A model generated the notes under the pieces. That model saw only the letters and a list, made by a program, of their open reading frames with translations. It did not search any database and had not been told where the DNA came from. A DNA stretch of 5,544 bases from Colimorpha_A sp045591885. Lineage in GTDB: Bacteria; Bacillota; Clostridia; Oscillospirales; CAG-272. The position numbers were made by a program, and so were the translations under genes. Shown piece by piece: positions 1 to 5,401 of this stretch; the first letter of the stretch is position 1, and the number at the start of each line of letters is the position of its first letter. The stretch spans positions 1 to 5,544 of the forward strand of contig JAZNTT010000078.1 of assembly GCA_045591885.1 (NCBI GenBank). Direction: 5' to 3'.

Positions 1-3
1 AAG

Positions 4-9
4 AAAGGA
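4..9 (+). promoter_or_regulatory. Ribosome binding site of gyrB
   Basis: AAAGGA lies 7 nt before the ATG at 17, a near-ideal Shine-Dalgarno and spacing for Bacillota. It confirms the gyrB start at 17. Only 16 nt of upstream sequence is present, so the promoter and any upstream gene lie outside the window. Confidence 0.85.
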
Positions 10-16
10 AAAAAAG

Positions 17-1939
17 ATGACACAGAATCAAACCTACGACGAAAACCAAATACAAGTCCTTGAAGGACTTGAGGCGGTAAGAAAGAGACCGGGTATGTAT
101 ATCGGTACGACGTCTATTCGCGGACTGCACCATCTCGTTTACGAGATCGTCGATAACAGTATCGACGAGGCACTCGCGGGTGAATGTACCGACATCATAA
201 TCACGCTCCATAGTGACGGAAGTGCGTCGGTTCAGGATAACGGACGAGGAATCCCCTCCGCTATCCACCATAAGATGGGAATCCCGACTCCCGAGGTCGT
301 ATTTACGATCCTCCACGCAGGCGGTAAGTTCGGCGGCGGCGGATATAACATCTCGGGCGGTCTGCACGGCGTCGGTGCGTCGGTCGTTAACGCTCTTTCC
401 GAGTGGCTGACTTACGAGGACTGCTATAACGGTGAAGCGTTTACCGGCTCGTTTAAGAGAGGTAAGACGGACAAGCCGTTTGAAAAGATCGGTCCGACGT
501 CAAAACGCGGTCTTTACGTTCGCTTCATGCCCGATTCCGAGATATTTGAAGAAACTGTGTTTGAATACGATACGCTTCTCAACCGTATGAGAGAGCAGGC
601 GTTCCTCAATCCCGGTATCAGAATAGTTATGCGCGACGAGCGCGGCGAGGAGACCCGTGAGGACGTTCTCCACTACGAGGGCGGTATCAAGAGCTTTGTC
701 GAGCATATAAACAAGCAGAAGCACAGCGAGACCGTCGGTGACGAGGTCATCTACATGAAGGTCCAGAAGGGCTTCCAGTCCGCAGAGGTCGCGCTTCAGT
801 ATACTACGAAATACGACGAGACGATGATGTCGTTTGCAAACAACATCATTACTCCCGAGGGCGGTACTCATGAGGCGGGCTTCAAGGCAGCTCTTACCGA
901 CGTTGTAAACGAGTTCGGACGCCGTCATAACTTCCTTAAGGGCGACGATAAGCTCACGGGTGAGGACGTCCGTGAGGGACTTACCGTAATCATCAGCGTC
1001 AAGCTCAAGGACGCGCAGTTCGAGGGTCAGACGAAGGGTAAGCTCGGTAACTCCGAGATGCGTTCCTTTGTACGTCAGCTCGTTGTTGAAAAGCTCTCCG
1101 AGTATTTTGAAGAGCATCCTGCGATAACGAAGCTCATTCTCGATAAGGCAACCTCTGCCGCACACGCACGTGAAGCGGCTCGTAAGGCGCGTGAAACGGC
1201 TCGTAAGGGCGTTCTTGACAAGGGCTCGGCACTTCCCGGTAAGCTCGCAGACTGTCAGGAAAAGGATGCAGAGCATACTGAGCTGTATCTCGTCGAGGGA
1301 GACTCCGCAGGCGGTTCGGCTAAGACCGGACGTGACCCCCGCTTCCAGGCGATCCTTCCTCTCCGCGGTAAGGTTCTTAACGTTGAAAAGACAAGACGCG
1401 ATAAGGTTTATGCTAACCAGTCGCTTATCCCGATAATTCAGGCGCTCGGCTGCGGAATCGGTGAGGAATTTAACCCTGAAAAGCTCCGCTACGGCAAGAT
1501 AATAATCATGGCCGATGCCGATGTCGACGGTTCGCATATCAGAATACTTATTCTTACGTTCCTCTTCCGTCATATGAGAAAGCTCATTGAGGACGGACAC
1601 GTGTATCTTGCACAGCCGCCGCTTTATAAGGTCTACCGTAAGAGCGGTAAGGGTGAGGAGCTTTACGCATTCTCCGATGAGGAAAGAGACGTTTGTATTG
1701 AAAAGCTCGGCGGTGGGGCGAATATCCGCGCCGACCGCTACAAAGGTCTTGGTGAGATGAACCCCGAACAGCTCTGGGAGACCACGATGGACCCCGAGAG
1801 AAGAACGCTTCTCCGTGTTACTATGGAAGACGCAATGGCGTGCGACGCGATGTTCTCGCTCCTCATGGGCGACGCGGTCGAGCCGAGACGTGAGTTCATC
1901 GAGCAGAACGCAAGATATGCGGAGAATTTGGATATTTGA
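17..1939 (+). CDS. gyrB: DNA gyrase subunit B (ATPase and Toprim subunit)
   Basis: GyrB is the ATP-hydrolysing subunit of the cytoplasmic A2B2 gyrase, which introduces negative supercoils. At 640 aa it matches the short Gram-positive form (about 640 aa) and lacks the insertion seen in the longer gammaproteobacterial GyrB. Landmarks in order: the GHKL ATPase domain (about 1-220), with catalytic Glu43 and Mg-binding Asn47 in EIVDNSIDEA, Asp74 in the QDNGRGIP nucleotide-binding box and the glycine-rich lid GGLHGVGA (114-121); the transducer domain, with the ATP-contacting QTK loop (Gln338, Lys340); the Toprim domain, with Glu427 in EGDSAGGSAK, the PLRGKVLNVEK motif, and the Mg-binding DxDxD at Asp500, Asp502 and Asp504; and the conserved C-terminal segment RYKGLGEMNPEQLWETTMDPE. 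The start is fixed by the AAAGGA 7 nt upstream and by alignment of the usual QIQVLEGLEAVRKRPGMYIG stretch. All key residues are intact. gyrA follows in the same direction after a 435-nt spacer. Parallel ParE is less likely because the partner gene encodes a true GyrA with a GyrA box. Confidence 0.98.
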   Translation: MTQNQTYDENQIQVLEGLEAVRKRPGMYIGTTSIRGLHHLVYEIVDNSIDEALAGECTDIIITLHSDGSASVQDNGRGIPSAIHHKMGIPTPEVVFTILHAGGKFGGGGYNISGGLHGVGASVVNALSEWLTYEDCYNGEAFTGSFKRGKTDKPFEKIGPTSKRGLYVRFMPDSEIFEETVFEYDTLLNRMREQAFLNPGIRIVMRDERGEETREDVLHYEGGIKSFVEHINKQKHSETVGDEVIYMKVQKGFQSAEVALQYTTKYDETMMSFANNIITPEGGTHEAGFKAALTDVVNEFGRRHNFLKGDDKLTGEDVREGLTVIISVKLKDAQFEGQTKGKLGNSEMRSFVRQLVVEKLSEYFEEHPAITKLILDKATSAAHAREAARKARETARKGVLDKGSALPGKLADCQEKDAEHTELYLVEGDSAGGSAKTGRDPRFQAILPLRGKVLNVEKTRRDKVYANQSLIPIIQALGCGIGEEFNPEKLRYGKIIIMADADVDGSHIRILILTFLFRHMRKLIEDGHVYLAQPPLYKVYRKSGKGEELYAFSDEERDVCIEKLGGGANIRADRYKGLGEMNPEQLWETTMDPERRTLLRVTMEDAMACDAMFSLLMGDAVEPRREFIEQNARYAENLDI

Positions 1940-1946
1940 TATAACA

Positions 1947-1999
1947 TTACAAATTTTAGCCACACCGTAGGGCGGGGGCTTGCTCCCGCCGTTACAAAT
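1947..1999. repeat. GC-rich hairpin flanked by 8-bp direct repeats (possible dispersed palindromic element)
   Basis: Eight nt after the gyrB stop, an 8-bp direct repeat TTACAAAT (1947-1954 and 1992-1999) brackets a GC-rich palindrome. Its stem pairs 1971-1978 with 1983-1990 (GGCGGGGG with CTCCCGCC, one G-U pair) around the loop CTTG. Outside the stem, GTA (1967-1969) can also pair with TAC (1993-1995). The segment stands out as very GC-rich in an otherwise AT-rich spacer. There is no T tract after the stem on either strand, so it is a poor intrinsic terminator. The layout resembles the short dispersed palindromic repeats common in gut Clostridia, with the direct repeat as a possible target duplication. 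That interpretation is inference. An mRNA-stabilising hairpin at the gyrB 3' end is the main alternative. Confidence 0.5.
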
Positions 2000-2049
2000 A
2001 AAACCGATACCTACGCAAATATTCATTTATTCACAACCCAAAAAACAAA

Positions 2050-2080
2050 ATTGTGGAAAAATAAAAAAGTTTTCCACAAT
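2050..2080. repeat. Inverted repeat of DnaA boxes, left end (11-bp arms)
   Basis: ATTGTGGAAAA (2050-2060) and TTTTCCACAAT (2070-2080) are perfect inverted copies separated by the 9-nt A-rich spacer at 2061-2069. Each arm contains one exact DnaA box, arranged back to back. The right arm is shared with a second, mutually exclusive inverted repeat further right. Confidence 0.85.
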
Positions 2081-2105
2081 ATGACCGATTCTGTGGAAAA
2101 CTTTT
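2065..2105. repeat. Inverted repeat of DnaA boxes (14-bp arms), overlapping the preceding one
   Basis: AAAAGTTTTCCACA (2065-2078) is the exact reverse complement of TGTGGAAAACTTTT (2092-2105), with a 13-nt spacer. The boxes here face each other. Because the left arm reuses the box at 2070-2078, single-stranded DNA or RNA could fold in only one of the two ways at a time. Confidence 0.85.
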
Positions 2106-2166
2106 AAGCAACACCCGACAAAACAGTGCGTAAAGCCGATATTTTGACGCTTTACAACACGAAAAG

Positions 2167-2180
2167 ACAGAAATTTCTGT
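2167..2180. repeat. Perfect 14-bp palindrome
   Basis: ACAGAAATTTCTGT is a perfect two-fold symmetric sequence with no spacer. It lies immediately beside the minus-strand boxes at 2178-2186 and 2190-2198. The form suits a dimeric DNA-binding protein, but I do not recognise the operator. It could also be chance in an AT-rich spacer. Confidence 0.4.
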
Positions 2181-2318
2181 TGATAAAACTGTGGATAACC
2201 CTGAAAAATGTGCAAAACTTTTCCACAGTAAAGTGAATTTTCCACGCATAAAAGGCAAAAAAATGAAAACGGCGACGGTTTTCCACAACCGATACCGCAA
2301 TTTCAGAGCCGACGCAAA

Positions 2319-2350
2319 AGTTTTCCACAGGGGAAAACCTGTGGAAAACT
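2319..2350. repeat. Inverted repeat of DnaA boxes next to gyrA (13-bp arms)
   Basis: AGTTTTCCACAGG (2319-2331) and CCTGTGGAAAACT (2338-2350) are perfect inverted copies around the 6-nt loop GGAAAA. Each arm holds one exact DnaA box, and the pair faces inward. The right arm ends 9 nt before the gyrA Shine-Dalgarno. In a transcript this would be a stable 13-bp hairpin just upstream of the ribosome binding site. As DNA it is a paired DnaA site in the leader of gyrA. Confidence 0.85.
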
Positions 2351-2359
2351 ATGAAGAGA

Positions 2360-2365
2360 AAAGGA
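2360..2365 (+). promoter_or_regulatory. Ribosome binding site deciding the gyrA start
   Basis: AAAGGA lies 9 nt before the ATG at 2375. The in-frame ATG at 2351 has only the DnaA-box inverted repeat upstream and no Shine-Dalgarno, so 2375 is the better start. No convincing sigma-A promoter (-35 and -10 with 16-18 nt spacing) was found in the spacer. TTGACG at 2144-2149 has no matching -10. Confidence 0.8.
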
Positions 2366-2374
2366 AAGAAAAAA

Positions 2375-4867
2375 ATGAGCAAGCATGAAGAACAAAAGCC
2401 GATTATCTATCCCGACCAGAAGATAGTTGACATTGAAATGGAAAAAGAGGTCAAGACCTCCTTTATCCAGTACTCGATGAGCGTAATCATCTCCCGTGCG
2501 CTTCCCGACGTCCGTGACGGTATGAAGCCCGGACAGAGAAGAATCCTTTACGCTATGCACGAGGACAACCTCACACACGACAATCCATTCCGTAAGAGTG
2601 CGACGACCGTCGGTAACGTTCTCGGACGTTATCATCCGCACGGTGACTCCGCCGTTTACGGAACGATGGTAAGAATGGCGCAGAGCTTCTCCTACCGTTA
2701 CCCGCTTGTTGAAGGTAAGGGTAACTACGGTTCGATAGACGGTGACCCGCCTGCAGCTTACCGTTATACCGAAGCGCGCCTTTCACGTCTGAGTGACGAA
2801 ATGATGCGTGACCTCGGCAAGAACGTCGTTAAGATGAACAAGAACTTCGATAATACCCGTGACGAGCCGGACGTGCTTCCTTCACGTTTCCCGAACTTCC
2901 TTGTCAACGGCGCTGTCGGAATTGCCGTCGGTATGGCGACGAATGTTCCGCCTCACAACCTCGGAGAGGTCGTTGATGCGACTGTATTCCGTATGGAAAA
3001 CCCCGACTGTACCGTTCCCCAGCTTATGGACTACATCAAGGGTCCCGACTTCCCGACTGCCGCAACCGTTTACGGTGTAAACGGAATCCTTGAGGCATAC
3101 ACGACGGGTAAGGGACGTGTTATGGTCCGCGCAAAGGCAGATATTGACGAGGAAAAGCGTACTATCACGATCACCGAGATACCTTATATGGTCAATAAGA
3201 GTATGCTCGTTGAGGCGATGTCTGACCTTGTACGCAATAAGCGTATCGAGGGAATAACAGACATCCGCGACCTGTCATCTAAGCACGGCATTAAGATCGT
3301 TGTCGATTACCGTCGTGACGCAAACGGACAGATAATACTTAATCAGCTTTATAAATATTCGCAGCTTCAGGATACCTGCTCTATAAATATGCTCGCGATA
3401 GTAAACGGCGAGCCGAAGATCCTTTCGCTTCCTGCTATCCTTGACGAGTACATCAAACATCAGGAGAACGTCATCCGTAACAGAACGGTCTACGACCTCG
3501 CAAAAGCGAAGGCAAGAGCGCATATTCTTGAGGGTTACATTATCGCAACCGATAATATCGACGAGATAATCGAGATAATGAAGACCTCCGAGAGCATTCC
3601 TGCCGCTAAGGAAACGCTTTGTGAACGCTTCGGTCTTACCGATATTCAGGCGCAGGCGATAGTTGAAATGACCCTCGGTAAGCTCACGGGTCTTGAAAGA
3701 CAAAAGGTTGAGGACGAGCTGACGAAGCTTGTAGCTCTTATTGCCGATCTTGAAGATATACTCGCTAACGACTGGCGTATAAGAGAGATCATCAAGAACG
3801 ACCTTCTTGATATTAAGAACCGTTATTCCGATGCACGCCGTACCGACATCGTTCCTGCAGAGCAGGAGATCGTCTACGAAGACCTCATTGAGCGTCATAC
3901 CTGCGTAATTACCCTCACGAAGGACGGATACATCAAGCGTATCCCGTCCGATACCTACTCTGCACAGAGACGAGGCGGTAAGGGTATAATCGGCATGACG
4001 ACGAAGGAAGAGGACGTTGTCGACCAGATGGTCGCAGTCAACTCCCATTCGCACCTGCTTATGTTCACAACGTCGGGTAAGATCCACGTAAGAAAAGCGT
4101 ATCTTATCCCCGAGAGTTCGCGTACCGCAAAGGGAACGGCGGCTGTCAATATCATCGAGCTTGAAAAGGACGAGAAGATCACAGCGCTCGTGTCCGTTGA
4201 TAGCTTCGAGGGCGAAAACTGCCTGACATTCGTTACCAAGAACGGTATCGTTAAGCGCACACCTATCTCCGAGTTCGCTTATCAGAGAAAGGGCGGTAAG
4301 CGCGCGATCACCCTCGACGAGGACGATGAGCTTATCTACGTTCGCCTTACAAACGACGAGGACGAATTGTTCCTCGCGACCGCGCGGGGTAATGCAGTAA
4401 GATTTGCCATTAATTCTATCACCCCGACGGGCAGAAGCGCACGCGGCGTTATCGGTATCCGTCCCGGTGAAGATGATTACGTTGCCGGCGTAACTGTGGT
4501 TGACGAGAGCAAGATGCTCCTCACCATCACCGAAAACGGCTTTGGTAAAAGATGTGACTTTGCCGAGTTCGCCGCACACCACCGCGGCGGTAAGGGTATG
4601 AGATGCCATAACATTACCGATAAGACCGGTAAGCTCGCTTGCATCGCGGCGGTCGACGAGACCGACGATATCCTCCTCATCACCGACGAGGGAATCGTCA
4701 TTCGTACCCGTGTCAGCGAAATTTCGATCTACGGACGTACCGCATCCGGTGTCATCGTAATGCGAACAGATGCTAAAATCTGTAACTTCGCAGTTGTCGC
4801 AGAGGAAGAAGAGGAAGAGGAAACCGAATCCGATACCGAAGCAGTTGAGGTTGAAATAGAAGAATAA
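2375..4867 (+). CDS. gyrA: DNA gyrase subunit A (DNA cleavage-rejoining subunit)
   Basis: GyrA cuts and reseals the gate DNA and wraps DNA in the gyrase A2B2 complex. From the ATG at 2375 the protein is 830 aa, the usual size for the family. The N-terminal segment has the conserved SVIISRALPDVRDGMKP. The winged-helix domain carries the quinolone-determining HPHGDSAVYGTMVRMAQ and the catalytic Arg130-Tyr131 in AAYRYTEAR. The NFLVNGAVGIAVGMATNVPPHN stretch follows, then the tower and coiled-coil/C-gate region (about 365-500). The GyrA box QRRGGKG (531-537) distinguishes gyrase from ParC and opens the DNA-wrapping beta-pinwheel; later blade motifs include QRKGGKR and HHRGGKG. The protein ends in an acidic tail (810-830, 14 of 21 residues Asp/Glu), a feature known to modulate wrapping in other GyrA proteins. 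Oddity: Gly96 occupies the position of E. coli Asp87, while Ser92 (E. coli Ser83) is conserved. It is probably made with gyrB or from its own DnaA-box-containing leader. Confidence 0.98.
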   Translation: MSKHEEQKPIIYPDQKIVDIEMEKEVKTSFIQYSMSVIISRALPDVRDGMKPGQRRILYAMHEDNLTHDNPFRKSATTVGNVLGRYHPHGDSAVYGTMVRMAQSFSYRYPLVEGKGNYGSIDGDPPAAYRYTEARLSRLSDEMMRDLGKNVVKMNKNFDNTRDEPDVLPSRFPNFLVNGAVGIAVGMATNVPPHNLGEVVDATVFRMENPDCTVPQLMDYIKGPDFPTAATVYGVNGILEAYTTGKGRVMVRAKADIDEEKRTITITEIPYMVNKSMLVEAMSDLVRNKRIEGITDIRDLSSKHGIKIVVDYRRDANGQIILNQLYKYSQLQDTCSINMLAIVNGEPKILSLPAILDEYIKHQENVIRNRTVYDLAKAKARAHILEGYIIATDNIDEIIEIMKTSESIPAAKETLCERFGLTDIQAQAIVEMTLGKLTGLERQKVEDELTKLVALIADLEDILANDWRIREIIKNDLLDIKNRYSDARRTDIVPAEQEIVYEDLIERHTCVITLTKDGYIKRIPSDTYSAQRRGGKGIIGMTTKEEDVVDQMVAVNSHSHLLMFTTSGKIHVRKAYLIPESSRTAKGTAAVNIIELEKDEKITALVSVDSFEGENCLTFVTKNGIVKRTPISEFAYQRKGGKRAITLDEDDELIYVRLTNDEDELFLATARGNAVRFAINSITPTGRSARGVIGIRPGEDDYVAGVTVVDESKMLLTITENGFGKRCDFAEFAAHHRGGKGMRCHNITDKTGKLACIAAVDETDDILLITDEGIVIRTRVSEISIYGRTASGVIVMRTDAKICNFAVVAEEEEEEETESDTEAVEVEIEE

Positions 4868-4872
4868 AAACT

Positions 4873-4902
4873 AAAGGAAGCAAGAAATTCTTGCTTCCTT
4901 TT
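4873..4902. terminator. Intrinsic terminator between convergent genes, probably bidirectional
   Basis: A perfect stem pairs 4873-4885 with 4889-4901 (AAAGGAAGCAAGA against TCTTGCTTCCTTT) around a 3-nt loop, starting 5 nt after the gyrA stop. The plus strand leaves the stem in a short T run (4899-4902). The minus strand leaves it in TTTAGTTTTTATT, a better T tract. It should therefore terminate gyrA and the convergent lipoprotein transcript, whose stop codon is 40 nt away. The rest of the 74-nt gap holds nothing else recognisable. Confidence 0.85.
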
Positions 4903-4941
4903 ACATTGTAATATTGCAAACGCAGTGTCTATGTATTTATA

Positions 4942-5400
4942 TTAAGATACTTTGGTATAAAAGTTATAGTACCAAGCACTCTTTAATTCACCATTAGAAT
5001 GGCGCTTAATAGTATAGGAAAGCTCACTACCTTTTTCGTTATTCCACGAGTTATAAGTCCATCCAGACTTTTTTTGATTTGGCTCAAGTACTATTATCCC
5101 ATCGCTTCCTAAGCTCCACCGTCCTGTTACAGTTTCAATTTCTGACGGAACATCATTGCCTGTTGGTACAATTTCAAAACTTCCATCATCTCTAATAGCA
5201 ATCCTGCACGTAGCTTCTTTAGTTATCCAGTTACCATACTTATAATCGTTTCCGTATACACCATATTTATAATAAATCACCTTGCCCGTCCATTCACCAA
5301 CGAAGTCAGCTTCTGTTACTTTGTTATCACAAGCGCCAAGAGATAAGAGCATTACCGCGCAAAGTGTTATACAGAAAATTACTTTAAATATTCTTTTCAT
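4942..5400 (-). CDS. Small predicted lipoprotein, unknown function
   Basis: The 152-aa product begins MKRIFKVIF with a positively charged n-region, a hydrophobic core, and the lipobox LGAC, with Cys24 as the lipidation site. It should therefore be exported by Sec, processed by signal peptidase II and anchored on the outer face of the membrane. The mature part (about 129 aa) is rich in Tyr, Trp and Gly and in predicted beta strands. It contains FVGEWTGKVIYY near its N-terminus and GRWSLGSDGIIVLEP in the middle, a pattern reminiscent of small lipocalin-like beta-barrel lipoproteins; that likeness is an inference, not a recognised family. The ATG at 5400 is chosen over an in-frame TTG at 5490 because AAGGAG sits 7 nt upstream and because the signal peptide then starts at residue 1. 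The stop of the upstream HTH gene is one base away. Its base composition is more AT-rich than the gyrase genes (21 of 60 G+C at 4981-5040 against 36 of 60 at 301-360). Confidence 0.8.
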   Translation of the reverse strand: MKRIFKVIFCITLCAVMLLSLGACDNKVTEADFVGEWTGKVIYYKYGVYGNDYKYGNWITKEATCRIAIRDDGSFEIVPTGNDVPSEIETVTGRWSLGSDGIIVLEPNQKKSGWTYNSWNNEKGSELSYTIKRHSNGELKSAWYYNFYTKVS

Positions 5401-5401
5401 T

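Larger units (their letters stand above)
2027..2348. other. Dense DnaA-box cluster; candidate replication origin or DnaA regulatory/titration site
   Basis: Exact TTTTCCACA boxes lie on the plus strand at 2070-2078, 2219-2227, 2279-2287 and 2321-2329, and on the minus strand at 2052-2060, 2092-2100 and 2340-2348. One exact TTATCCACA, the classical consensus, is on the minus strand at 2190-2198. One-mismatch copies are TTATTCACA (plus, 2027-2035), TTATCAACA (minus, 2178-2186), TTTTGCACA (minus, 2209-2217) and TTTTCCACG (plus, 2238-2246). Most exact boxes share the flanks G before and a purine after, giving GTTTTCCACAR. By chance, far fewer than one exact 9-mer is expected in this length. An A-rich stretch (about 2036-2070) beside the first boxes could act as an unwinding element. 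DnaA binding is well supported by the sequence. Whether this is oriC, a secondary DnaA cluster, or a DnaA-responsive regulator of gyrA cannot be decided here. No protein-coding gene is supported within it. Confidence 0.85.

Noticed and set aside
500..2026. Long minus-strand open frame opposite gyrB (508 codons)
   Set aside because: It lies antisense to an unmistakable gyrB, shows no family motifs and no ribosome binding site, and is explained by the codon bias of gyrB.
2130..2155. 7-bp inverted repeat GTAAAGC/GCTTTAC with TTGACG inside as a possible promoter or operator
   Set aside because: The stem is short with a 12-nt loop, and no -10 hexamer lies at the right distance from TTGACG.
2050..2350. 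CRISPR-like or iteron-like reading of the repeated TTTTCCACA
   Set aside because: The repeats are only 9-11 bp, occur in both orientations and have irregular spacing, which fits DnaA boxes and not CRISPR repeats or regularly phased plasmid iterons.
2351..2374. Earlier gyrA start at 2351 adding MKRKGKKK
   Set aside because: It has no ribosome binding site and would start one base after the inverted DnaA-box repeat, while 2375 has AAAGGA at good spacing.
2027..2388. Several 65-89 codon open frames in the gyrB-gyrA spacer on both strands
   Set aside because: Their translations are low-complexity repeats (such as FSTVEKF or VFHR) created by the DnaA boxes, they overlap each other and gyrA, and none has a Shine-Dalgarno.
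3275..4609. Long minus-strand open frame opposite gyrA (444 codons)
   Set aside because: Antisense shadow of gyrA with no recognisable domain; its Cys- and Ser-rich random-looking sequence is typical of such shadows.
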